Below, one piece after another: positions 1 through 5,909 of a stretch of DNA of 6,338 nucleotides. Under the pieces are notes generated by a model, which searched no databases, had not been told where the DNA came from, and worked only from the letters and a program-made list of their open reading frames with translations. The stretch covers positions 1 to 6,338 of the forward strand of contig DAOWJG010000210.1 in NCBI GenBank assembly GCA_030640485.1, read 5' to 3'. Within the stretch, counting starts at the first letter, position 1; each line of letters opens with the position of its first letter. The DNA is from Dehalococcoidales bacterium (GTDB taxonomy: Bacteria; Chloroflexota; Dehalococcoidia; Dehalococcoidales; UBA5760). Both the position numbers and the translations under genes were made by a program.

Positions 1-47
1 ATCGCCTTTCGAACTTAGAATAAACAGCCTCTATTCTTACTTTTCCC

Positions 48-551
48 CTACTCCACCCGCGTGAACATCTTGCGTGGGGCGCCACATACCGGGCATTTCT
101 CCGGGGCTTCACCACCCACGGTATAGCCACATCCCTGACAGACAAAGTAAGGCTCGTCCTTCAGCGGCTCACCCTCATCAAGGGCTTTCCGCGCCTTCTG
201 GTATAAGCCGTGATGGATTTTCTCAACCTTGTTCGCCAAGTTAAAACTAATTTCAGCGTCCTGGTTAGCCTCGGCTTTAGCCTGCTCAATGAAGCCGGGG
301 TACATCCGGGTAAACTCGTAGTATTCCCCCTCGATGGCAACTTCCAGGTTGTCTCTGGTTGACTTTATACCACCCATGGTCTTAAGGTGATTACGGGCAT
401 GAACCGTCTCCGCCTCAGCTACCGCCCGGAACAGTCTGGCTATGACCGGATGCCCCTCCTCATCTGCCCTATCGGCAAAGAACAGGTAGCGCCGGTTGGC
501 CTGGCTTTCCCCGGCAAAAGCACTCCCCAGATTTTTCTGCGTATCGCTCAT
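48..551 (-). CDS. rbr: Rubrerythrin (diiron peroxidase with C-terminal rubredoxin domain)
   Basis: Cytoplasmic non-haem iron protein that reduces hydrogen peroxide to water in anaerobes and microaerophiles, using electrons passed through its rubredoxin-type iron site. The 167-residue product has a ferritin-like four-helix domain (about residues 1-125) with the expected ligand pattern: E15 in FAGESQANRRY, E48xxH51 in AEAETVHA, E76/E79 in EGEYYEF and E110 with H113/H114 in VEKIHHG. A short rubredoxin-like domain follows, with C138xxC141 and C153xxC156 (CQGCGY and CPVCGAP). The length is slightly below that of the classical form (about 190 residues), as in many short rubrerythrins. The ATG start is fixed by AAAGGAGGT at 557-565, 5 bases upstream. 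It lies 57 bases after ispE and probably has its own promoter, so stress expression independent of ispE is plausible (inference). Family assignment is very secure; the exact donor protein is unknown. Confidence 0.96.
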   Translation of the reverse strand: MSDTQKNLGSAFAGESQANRRYLFFADRADEEGHPVIARLFRAVAEAETVHARNHLKTMGGIKSTRDNLEVAIEGEYYEFTRMYPGFIEQAKAEANQDAEISFNLANKVEKIHHGLYQKARKALDEGEPLKDEPYFVCQGCGYTVGGEAPEKCPVCGAPRKMFTRVE

Positions 552-556
552 TTAAT

Positions 557-592
557 ACCTCCTTTACTATGGTTTATGGATAAAATATTATA
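557..592 (-). promoter_or_regulatory. Probable promoter -10 and Shine-Dalgarno of rubrerythrin
   Basis: On the minus strand a perfect TATAAT lies at 587-592, just past the ispE stop codon. It predicts a transcript start near 580 and a leader of about 29 bases ending in AAAGGAGGT (557-565), 5 bases before the ATG. I see no good -35 box; the sequence 17 bases upstream (610-615, AGATTA) is poor. The promoter may therefore be weak, activator-dependent, or a chance AT-rich match. The Shine-Dalgarno part is certain; the promoter part is moderate. Confidence 0.5.
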
Positions 593-608
593 AGATAGCA
601 CCCTCCAG

Positions 609-1463
609 TTAATCTATCGCCGCCAGAGTATCAGTCAGGTAGCACTCCATTTTTTGCTGCTTCAGGCGAAGGTATAAGTCGTCTGCCCGTTTTTTATCCC
701 CTACCAGGGTAAACAAGGCTGCTCCCGACCCCGCCAGGTGAATATCAGTAGCGCCGACCTTCACCATATGACTCCGATATACATTCAGCTTGGAGAAGTG
801 AGTAAAGGCTACATTCTCAAAGGTATTGAACATCAGAGGGGTAAATTCCACCCCTGCCTTTAGCTTCTCTACCAGTCTCTGGGTAATCTCTCCATCTGTA
901 AAGTGTCTAGCCTTAAGACTACCATAAAGTTGCTTTGTTTTTTCCGGCAGCCTGGGCACCTGTGGCATTATCAGGACAACCCACATATAGGGAAATGACG
1001 GTAGTGGCGTTACAACCTCGCCTCTACCCTCAAGCAGGGCGGTACCACCGTAAAGAAAGAAGGGTACGTCAGAACCTAGCTGGGTAGCCAAGCCAAGTAA
1101 CTCCTTTTGAGATAAACCCAGTTCCCAGAGCTGGTTCAGCCCGCGTAGCGTCGCCGCGGCATCACTGCTATCCCCACTTAATCCGGAAACCAGCGGAATA
1201 CGTTTATCCAGGGTTACTACCACCCCCTTGGAGCAGCCTACCACTTTTTGCAGTAAATCGATAGCCTTTGATATCAGACTCTCTCCTGGAACCCATTTGG
1301 GCTCAGCACCACGAAACTCAATATTATCGCTTGTCTTGAAGTGGAGGGTATCACACAGATTTATGGTCTGGGCAACACTGCGAATTTCATGAAAACCGTC
1401 CGGTCGTTTTGCCAGAACCTCAAGGGTGAGATTCACCTTAGCCGGCGCTAAAACTGTCAGCAT
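609..1463 (-). CDS. ispE: 4-diphosphocytidyl-2-C-methyl-D-erythritol kinase
   Basis: ATP-dependent cytoplasmic kinase of the non-mevalonate (MEP) isoprenoid pathway; it phosphorylates the 2-hydroxyl of CDP-methylerythritol. The product is a GHMP kinase of 284 residues, the normal length (E. coli about 283). Visible motifs are LAPAKVNLTL with catalytic K9, PDGFHE at 21-26, the glycine-rich ATP loop PLVSGLSGDSSDAAA at 90-104, LGSDVPFFLYGG with catalytic D132, and a third GHMP motif LAGSGAALF at about 243-251. The ATP loop reads GLSGDSS where the common form is GLGGGSS. The usual NDLE motif appears as NTFENVAF (213-220). The ATG overlaps the end of rsmA by 7 bases and is preceded by GAGAGGT inside rsmA, so the two are translationally coupled. 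Pairing of rsmA and ispE is seen in several bacterial groups. No other MEP gene is in the window. Confidence 0.95.
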   Translation of the reverse strand: MLTVLAPAKVNLTLEVLAKRPDGFHEIRSVAQTINLCDTLHFKTSDNIEFRGAEPKWVPGESLISKAIDLLQKVVGCSKGVVVTLDKRIPLVSGLSGDSSDAAATLRGLNQLWELGLSQKELLGLATQLGSDVPFFLYGGTALLEGRGEVVTPLPSFPYMWVVLIMPQVPRLPEKTKQLYGSLKARHFTDGEITQRLVEKLKAGVEFTPLMFNTFENVAFTHFSKLNVYRSHMVKVGATDIHLAGSGAALFTLVGDKKRADDLYLRLKQQKMECYLTDTLAAID

Positions 1464-2329
1464 GCTACCTCTCTTCCCTTAAGTTGGGTAAACACCCGCC
1501 ACAGCTCAGCCCACTCCTCAAGAGTAAGTGTCTCCGCCCGACGCTGGGGCCTTATCCCCGCCTTTTCCAGTAAAGACAAGACCTCTTCCTTGGGTAAATT
1601 AAGTCCCTGACTTAGAGAGTTACCGAGTTGCTTGCGGGAAGCGGTAAAACCAGCCCGCACCAGTCTGAAAAAGCCCTCTTCATCTACATCTACTACCGGC
1701 TTGGGATACATTGTTATTCTCAGTATCGCTGAATCAACCGCTGGCGCCGGGTAAAAACAGCGCGCCGGCACGTAGCTAATTACTTCCGGCTTACCGTAAA
1801 ACTGCACGCTGATACTAAGCACGCTCATCTGACCGAAACCGGCCGTAATAGCTTCGGCGACCTCCTTTTGTACCATTACCACTATAAGCCGGGGTTTGAG
1901 CGAAGCTTCTAAAAAATGGCGTAAAACCGGTGAGGTAATGTAATAGGGAAGGTTAGCCACTACCTTGTAGCCTAACGGGCTACCGACCAGCCTGGAAAAC
2001 CTTACCGTTTGCTCCCGGAGCAAGGCGGCCGGGTCAATTTGAAGAATATCCCTATTAACCACGGTAACATTGCTAGAAGAAGCCAGTGTCCTTTTCAAAA
2101 TGGCGGCTAATCTACTATCCAGCTCAACGGTGAATAGCCAACCTGCCTGCCTAGCTAGTTCCCGGGTCAGTACCCCAAGGCCGGGACCGATTTCAATAAC
2201 CACATCGGCGGGGGCTAGCTCAGCCGCCGAAGTAACTAATTTAAGCACCTCCTCATCAATAAGAAAGTGCTGTCCCAGCCCCTTTCTTGCCCGAAGGCCG
2301 AAATGGCGCAGTAGCCGCTTCGTCTGCAC
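1457..2329 (-). CDS. rsmA: 16S rRNA (adenine1518-N6/adenine1519-N6)-dimethyltransferase
   Basis: RsmA/KsgA uses S-adenosylmethionine to dimethylate two adjacent adenines in the 3'-terminal helix of 16S rRNA late in 30S assembly; loss of the activity gives kasugamycin resistance. Counting from the GTG at 2329, the 290-residue product shows the family N-terminal signature ARKGLGQHFLI (14-24), SAM motif I VVIEIGPGLGVLT (43-55), acidic E69/D71 after the second strand, D94 before the catalytic region, and catalytic NLPYY (126-130). About 31 residues separate D94 from NLPY, somewhat more than in E. coli (about 22), suggesting a small loop insertion (FSRLVGSPLG). The start is doubtful. The GTG has no nearby Shine-Dalgarno, while a perfect AGGAGG lies 6 bases before an in-frame CTG at 2350, which would add seven codons (KIESLL after the start). 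The gene overlaps ispE by 7 bases. Function is secure; start is not. Confidence 0.96.
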   Translation of the reverse strand: MQTKRLLRHFGLRARKGLGQHFLIDEEVLKLVTSAAELAPADVVIEIGPGLGVLTRELARQAGWLFTVELDSRLAAILKRTLASSSNVTVVNRDILQIDPAALLREQTVRFSRLVGSPLGYKVVANLPYYITSPVLRHFLEASLKPRLIVVMVQKEVAEAITAGFGQMSVLSISVQFYGKPEVISYVPARCFYPAPAVDSAILRITMYPKPVVDVDEEGFFRLVRAGFTASRKQLGNSLSQGLNLPKEEVLSLLEKAGIRPQRRAETLTLEEWAELWRVFTQLKGREVAC

Positions 2330-2356
2330 TAAGAGTGATTCTATCTTCAGCTAGCA

Positions 2357-2362
2357 CCTCCT
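2357..2362 (-). promoter_or_regulatory. Shine-Dalgarno that questions the rsmA start
   Basis: The minus strand reads AGGAGGTG from 2362 to 2355. AGGAGG ends at 2357, 27 bases upstream of the GTG at 2329, which is too far for normal initiation. An in-frame CTG (2348-2350) sits 6 bases downstream, directly after an in-frame TAG (2351-2353). An in-frame ATA at 2342-2344 is 12 bases downstream. The ribosome-binding sequence itself is clear; that it serves a CTG start is inference. Confidence 0.65.
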
Positions 2363-2374
2363 GTGGGCTGCTTT

Positions 2375-2421
2375 CCCGGGTTTAACCCCTTAAACCTAAA
2401 ATGGGGTTACTGTATCACCCC
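2375..2421 (-). promoter_or_regulatory. Nested inverted repeats between the phosphoesterase gene and rsmA
   Basis: This gap holds several competing hairpins. On the minus strand GGGGT (2421-2417) can pair with ACCCC (2407-2403), with a 9-base loop, and is followed by ATTTT, like a weak terminator for the phosphoesterase gene. AACCCC (2408-2403) can instead pair with GGGGTT (2389-2384). GGTTTAA (2396-2390) pairs perfectly with TTAAACC (2385-2379) around a GGGG loop, an 18-base palindrome. GGGTT and AACCC (2388-2378) can form a further tight palindrome. The options exclude each other, as in an attenuator, or the palindrome could be a protein-binding site. None has a long T tract. The repeats are seen; the function is unknown. 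Confidence 0.4.
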
Positions 2422-2431
2422 GCCTGAATTA

Positions 2432-3166
2432 TCACCAGCCCTGGCTTAATCGAGACACCAGCCGCACCGGTAGATTATGCTTCACCATTTTAACCTGAGT
2501 AGCGTCAATATCATAAACAACCCGGTAGAGCCTAATCATCCTGGGTTCACTATCAAAGATAGCATAACTGGCCCTGGGGTCACCATCCCGGGGCTGTCCA
2601 ATGCTACCGGGATTAATAATCAACCGGCTTTTACCCAGAATAAGGCCAACATAGTCAAAGAAGGGGCTAAAGGAACAACCACCACTCTCAATCTGCTTAA
2701 ATATTGAGGGTACGTGAGAATGGCCGACCAGACAGAACTGTGATTTGAAGTAAGTAAAATTTTCCTTGGCACTGCTGACTGAGAGGAGGTATTCCCAGAT
2801 GGGTTCCCTCGGGCTGCCGTGCACTAAAGTAAAGTTATCCTTCTCAATAACCGTTGGCAGGCTCTCCAGATACGCTACATCCTCCGGGCTCAGCTGCTCG
2901 GCGGTCCAGCGGCAGGCGGTAGCCGCATCAGGGTTAAACTCAGAGAGGCTGAGCTTACTGATGGCGGCCCAGTCATGATTTCCCGCAATACAGACATGTT
3001 TATGCTGGCGCAGAAGCTCAATACACTGGTGGGGGTCGGGGCCATAACCGACAACATCACCCAGACACCACATCTCTGTTACCCCTCCCCGACGCTCAAT
3101 ATCACCCAGCACCGCCGTAAAAGCCGCCAGGTTAGCATGAATATCAGCGATAATGGCGTAACGCAT
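2432..3166 (-). CDS. Calcineurin-like metallophosphoesterase
   Basis: Cytoplasmic two-metal phosphoesterase of the calcineurin-like superfamily, in the MJ0936/YfcE-like branch that includes phosphodiesterases and predicted protein or nucleotide phosphatases. All metal-ligand motifs are present in the 244-residue product: D8-I-H10 (IIADIHAN), G36-D37 (LGDVVGYGPDP), G62-N63-H64-D65 (AGNHDW), H116 (LVHGSP) and G148-H149-S150-H151. The branch-typical end motif NPGSIGQPRDGDPRASY is also present. MRYAIIADIHAN is the usual N-terminus, so the ATG is right even though no Shine-Dalgarno precedes it; a promoter placed just upstream suggests a leaderless message. It lies upstream of rsmA on the same strand with an 81- to 102-base gap and may be co-transcribed with it. 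The substrate cannot be read from the sequence. Confidence 0.9.
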   Translation of the reverse strand: MRYAIIADIHANLAAFTAVLGDIERRGGVTEMWCLGDVVGYGPDPHQCIELLRQHKHVCIAGNHDWAAISKLSLSEFNPDAATACRWTAEQLSPEDVAYLESLPTVIEKDNFTLVHGSPREPIWEYLLSVSSAKENFTYFKSQFCLVGHSHVPSIFKQIESGGCSFSPFFDYVGLILGKSRLIINPGSIGQPRDGDPRASYAIFDSEPRMIRLYRVVYDIDATQVKMVKHNLPVRLVSRLSQGW

Positions 3167-3204
3167 CCCGTAAAGAATATAACAGCTTTTGGCTGATATG
3201 GCTA
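3167..3204 (-). promoter_or_regulatory. Promoter of the metallophosphoesterase gene, probably leaderless
   Basis: On the minus strand TAGCCA (3199-3204, 4 of 6 to TTGACA) is separated by exactly 17 bases from TATATT (3176-3181, 5 of 6 to TATAAT). Taking the -10 end as -7 puts the transcript start at 3169, so the message would begin GGGATG with only 3 leader bases. This agrees with the absence of a Shine-Dalgarno before the ATG at 3166. It stands back to back with the thiL promoter. Confidence 0.5.
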
Positions 3205-3219
3205 GGGGGTGGGTGTTGG

Positions 3220-3254
3220 TTGTGACCCGAATATAAGGATGCTATAATTTGCCT
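3220..3254 (+). promoter_or_regulatory. Promoter of the thiL-tsaE-tsaB operon, leaderless
   Basis: TTGTGA at 3220-3225 (4 of 6 to TTGACA), a spacer of exactly 17 bases, and a perfect TATAAT at 3243-3248. If the -10 ends at -7, then +1 is 3255, the A of the thiL ATG, giving a leaderless message. No Shine-Dalgarno lies at a useful distance from that ATG. TGTGACC (3221-3227), overlapping the -35, is matched by an inverted GGTCACA at 3260-3266, just inside the gene; this may be an operator pair or chance. Confidence 0.65.
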
Positions 3255-4268
3255 ATGAAGGTCACAGAACTGGGGGAATTCGGGCTGATCGACCTCCTGG
3301 CGGAAATGGCTTACCGTACTCAGGACAAACAAACCCCCGCCGGGCAACAACTCATCATTGGCATCGGTGATGATGCCGCTGCCTGGCGAGGCAACACTTC
3401 AATTCAACTAGTTACGGTTGATTCCTTTATCCAGGATGTTCATTTTTCCCTGGACATTACCCCGTGGAAGGAGGTGGGCTGGAAGGCGCTAGCCGTTAAC
3501 CTGAGTGACATTGCCGCTATGGGTGGCATGCCCCGATATGCGGTGGTATCGCTAGCCCTCCCCGGCGATACCGAAGTAGACGATATTACTGTCCTCTACC
3601 AGGGGATGATTGAACTGGCACAAAAGTCCGGGGTAGCTATCATCGGCGGCGATACCAGCAACGCGCCTCAGGTGGCGATTAACATTACCGTTCTGGGTAG
3701 CATCCAGAGTCAACACGAAAATGTGCTGACCCGTGCGGGAGCCAGGGCTGGCGATAGGATAGCCGTTACCGGTTATCTAGGCGCGGCCAGTGCTGGCTGG
3801 GAGATGCTCAATAAGAAACTTCAATTTGATGCCGAAACTACCGTTCATCTTAAACAGGCTTTTCTGCATCCCTATCCCCGGATAGCTGAAGGACAACTGC
3901 TTTTAGAGCAGGGGGTAAAGGCAGCCATAGATATTAGTGACGGACTGGTCTCAGACCTAAACCATATTTGCCAAGCCAGTCAGCTTAGCGCCCGAATAGA
4001 CGTTGACAGCGTGCCTATTCACCCCGATGTCAGGATAAACTTTGGTGATAGAGCACTGGAGCTGGCACTATCGGGAGGGGAGGATTACGAACTACTGTTT
4101 ACCGGGAGTACTGAGGTCATTGATAGAATAAGAAAAATAGCCACATGCCCAATCACGGTAATCGGTGAGATGGTAGCCGACAAAGAAAGCACGGTAGCCT
4201 TGGTTGACCGCCAGGGGAATCCTTTTAAGCTCCGTAAGGGCGGCTGGGAACATTTTACGAAGAGATGA
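3255..4268 (+). CDS. thiL: Thiamine-monophosphate kinase
   Basis: Catalyses the last step of thiamine diphosphate synthesis, ATP plus thiamine monophosphate to thiamine diphosphate and ADP, in the cytoplasm. The 337-residue product belongs to the PurM/ThiL/HypE ATP-binding superfamily. Motifs in order are GIGDDAA (36-42), VDSFIQDVHF (55-64), ALAVNLSDIAAMGG (78-91), IIGGDTS (129-135), DISDGLVSDL (226-235) and SGGEDYELLF (273-282), with the Mg-binding acidic residues in place. Length is normal for the family (about 325-340). I chose the ATG at 3255. A TTG two codons earlier (3249) is in frame and has AAGGA 9 bases upstream, but it lies before the predicted transcript start. The gene ends in ATGA, overlapping tsaE by 4 bases. 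No other thiamine gene and no TPP riboswitch is nearby; the link to tsaE and tsaB is a conserved arrangement, not a shared pathway. Confidence 0.95.
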   Translation: MKVTELGEFGLIDLLAEMAYRTQDKQTPAGQQLIIGIGDDAAAWRGNTSIQLVTVDSFIQDVHFSLDITPWKEVGWKALAVNLSDIAAMGGMPRYAVVSLALPGDTEVDDITVLYQGMIELAQKSGVAIIGGDTSNAPQVAINITVLGSIQSQHENVLTRAGARAGDRIAVTGYLGAASAGWEMLNKKLQFDAETTVHLKQAFLHPYPRIAEGQLLLEQGVKAAIDISDGLVSDLNHICQASQLSARIDVDSVPIHPDVRINFGDRALELALSGGEDYELLFTGSTEVIDRIRKIATCPITVIGEMVADKESTVALVDRQGNPFKLRKGGWEHFTKR

Positions 4269-4732
4269 ACTTAAGATACCTTGAATTAGTCAGCCACAGC
4301 CCGGAAGAGACCCAGAAAATAGGGGTTCGTATCGGTGGGTTAGCTCAGGCTGGTGATATTTTCCTCCTGGTTGGTGAACTGGGGGCAGGAAAGACCTGCT
4401 TCACCCAGGGTATAGCCTGGGGACTGAACATCAAGGATTATGCATTAAGCCCCTCCTTTGTTATCATGAGGGAGCTTTATGGTAGATTACCCCTATACCA
4501 TATCGACCTGTTCCGGCTTGAGCGCCTGGAAGAGATTGAGGAGCTGGGCCTTGATGACTACCTATACGGCAACGGTGTTTGTGTTGTAGAATGGGCGGAG
4601 AAGGGGTTAAACCTGCTACCACCGGAGCACCTGCTGATTGAAATAAGCTACCTAGATGATACTAAGCGTAGCTTCCACTTCAAACCCAGCGGCAGACGCT
4701 ACCGGGAATTACTAGCACAACTGCAACACTAA
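4265..4732 (+). CDS. tsaE: tRNA threonylcarbamoyladenosine biosynthesis ATPase
   Basis: Small P-loop ATPase that works with TsaB and TsaD to make the universal t6A37 modification in tRNAs reading ANN codons; its ATP hydrolysis resets the TsaB-TsaD complex. The 155-residue product has the family's standard length and motifs: Walker A GELGAGKT (37-44) followed by CFTQG, the SPSF switch segment (62-65; SPTF is the common form), YHIDLFRLE (78-86) with conserved D81 and R84, and VVEWAEKG (107-114) near the C-terminus. The ATG shares its bases with the thiL stop (ATGA), and only a weak GAAGAG precedes it, so translation is probably coupled to thiL. tsaB follows after 27 bases. Confidence 0.96.
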   Translation: MNLRYLELVSHSPEETQKIGVRIGGLAQAGDIFLLVGELGAGKTCFTQGIAWGLNIKDYALSPSFVIMRELYGRLPLYHIDLFRLERLEEIEELGLDDYLYGNGVCVVEWAEKGLNLLPPEHLLIEISYLDDTKRSFHFKPSGRRYRELLAQLQH

Positions 4733-4759
4733 CCCCCAAGTACCTGGAAAGAATGGCTA

Positions 4760-5440
4760 ATGCAACTGGCGATAGACACGTCAACTGATACGGCTAGTCT
4801 GGCGATAGCTAACAATAGCGAAATACTGGCCGAACTAACTTGGCGCTGCGGACAAAACCACACCACCACCCTACTACCTTACCTGGACGGTCTCCTGAGC
4901 CAGACTGGGATAGGGCTTCAGTCCATTGGTAGTATCATCGTGGCTAAGGGGCCAGGAAGCTATAACGGACTACGGGTGGGTATCAGCACGGCTAAAGGGC
5001 TGGCCTATAGCCTAGGTATACCTATAGTTGGTATCAGCACCCTAGAAGTAGAGGCCTACCAGCACGCCGAATCCGGTTTGCCGGTCTGCCCTATATTTAA
5101 TGCCGGTAGAGGTGAGATTGCCACCGCCATATATCAGATGAAAGGTAACAAATGGCAGCGGATTATTAACGAACATATAACTACTGTGAATACTTTATGT
5201 GCTCAGATAACCACCAAGACCATATTTTGCGGTGAACTTACCGCCCCTATTTCCGACCAACTAAGCAGGCAGCTTAAACAAAAAGCCATAATCGCCTCGC
5301 CGGCGACCAGGTTGCGACGGGCTGGTTTTCTAGCTGAGCTGGGACAAAAGCAAATAGAAGCTGGGAACTCTGATGACCCGGCTGCTCTTCACCCCATATA
5401 CCTGAGGCGACCGCACATTACCCAGCCCAAAAAGCGATAA
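4760..5440 (+). CDS. tsaB: tRNA threonylcarbamoyladenosine biosynthesis protein, TsaD partner
   Basis: TsaB is a catalytically degenerate paralogue of TsaD with the ASKHA (actin-like) fold. It dimerises with TsaD and scaffolds TsaE during t6A synthesis. The 226-residue product shows LAIDTSTDTASLAI (3-16), QNHTTTLLP (32-40) and the hallmark GPGSYNGLRVG (64-74; GPGSFTGLRVG is the common form), then STAKGLAYSLGIP, and ends in a typical YLRRP tail. Length matches the family (about 225-235). The ATG at 4760 has GGAAAG 8 bases upstream; another ATG at 4753 is out of frame. The stop is one base before the next gene. TsaD itself is not in the window and must be encoded elsewhere. Confidence 0.94.
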   Translation: MQLAIDTSTDTASLAIANNSEILAELTWRCGQNHTTTLLPYLDGLLSQTGIGLQSIGSIIVAKGPGSYNGLRVGISTAKGLAYSLGIPIVGISTLEVEAYQHAESGLPVCPIFNAGRGEIATAIYQMKGNKWQRIINEHITTVNTLCAQITTKTIFCGELTAPISDQLSRQLKQKAIIASPATRLRRAGFLAELGQKQIEAGNSDDPAALHPIYLRRPHITQPKKR

Positions 5441-5441
5441 A

Positions 5442-5909
5442 ATGGAAACCGGACCTGAAATATCAGTTGCCGCCAGCGACCTGTGTTTTGGCTGCGGTAA
5501 GAATAACCCCTGTGGCTTGAAATTAGAGTTTGACTGGGATGGCAAGGTCGTCAAATCTGAATTTACCCCGACTGAGCTACACCAGGGGTGGAAGGGGATT
5601 ATTCATGGTGGCATTCTAACCGCTCTCCTTGATGAGGCGATGGCTTATGTCGCCTACTTTGAAAATGTAGCTGGTGTCACCGCAGCTATGGAAATTAGAT
5701 TCAGACGACCGGTTTCAGTTGGTCAGCTCATTATCATCACTGCCTGGGTAAGCCGAAAGGCACGAAGGTTTGCTGAGACTGAGGCCAGGTTAACCCTGAA
5801 GGACGGTAGCATAATAACTGAGGCTAAAGCGACGCAGTATCTCAGCTCAGAAACTACAATTTTTACTAGCGGAGGAGGTAAACCCAGCGACGATGCTCAA
5901 CAAGAATAA
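5442..5909 (+). CDS. PaaI-family hotdog thioesterase
   Basis: Single hotdog-fold protein of 155 residues, of the PaaI/4-hydroxybenzoyl-CoA thioesterase type; such enzymes hydrolyse acyl-CoA thioesters as tetramers in the cytoplasm. Seen in the sequence are the N-terminal CFGCGKNNPCGLKLEF (15-30), common in one PaaI branch, the catalytic-helix motif IIHGGILTALLDEAM (53-67) with HGG and candidate catalytic D64/E65, and the core strand EIRFRRPVSVGQ. The three N-terminal cysteines (C15, C18, C24) resemble a metal-binding or redox site, but a fourth ligand is not evident. The last 14 or so residues (TSGGGKPSDDAQQE) look like a disordered tail, and their DNA supplies the Shine-Dalgarno of the next gene. 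No Shine-Dalgarno precedes its own ATG, which follows the tsaB stop after one base, so translation is probably coupled. The acyl substrate is unknown. Confidence 0.88.
   Translation: METGPEISVAASDLCFGCGKNNPCGLKLEFDWDGKVVKSEFTPTELHQGWKGIIHGGILTALLDEAMAYVAYFENVAGVTAAMEIRFRRPVSVGQLIIITAWVSRKARRFAETEARLTLKDGSIITEAKATQYLSSETTIFTSGGGKPSDDAQQE

Noticed and set aside
12..42. Imperfect AT-rich hairpin downstream of rubrerythrin (9 of 11 pairs)
   Set aside because: The stem is weak and no T run follows on the minus strand, so I do not call it a terminator; the true end may lie beyond the window edge.
387..593. Plus-strand open frame of 68 codons across the rubrerythrin gene
   Set aside because: It is antisense to a secure rubrerythrin gene, resembles no family, and has no ribosome-binding site; a shadow of the real gene.
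2070..3196. Several plus-strand open frames (2070-2354, 2477-2707, 2766-2978, 2975-3196)
   Set aside because: All lie opposite the rsmA and metallophosphoesterase genes, have composition typical of antisense frames, and show no motif.
3205..3219. G-rich run between the two -35 boxes as a possible G-quadruplex
   Set aside because: It has only two runs of three or more G; at best a two-layer structure, too weak to claim.
3144..3350. Minus-strand open frame of 68 codons spanning the divergent promoter region
   Set aside because: It overlaps the start of thiL and both predicted promoters and has no recognisable domain.
4979..5040. Repeated GTATCAGCAC-like words in tsaB
   Set aside because: Two short copies explained by similar Gly-Ile-Ser-Thr codons; no array or spacing pattern.
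5330..5554. Minus-strand open frame of 74 codons
   Set aside because: Antisense to the tsaB-thioesterase junction, without a Shine-Dalgarno or family features.
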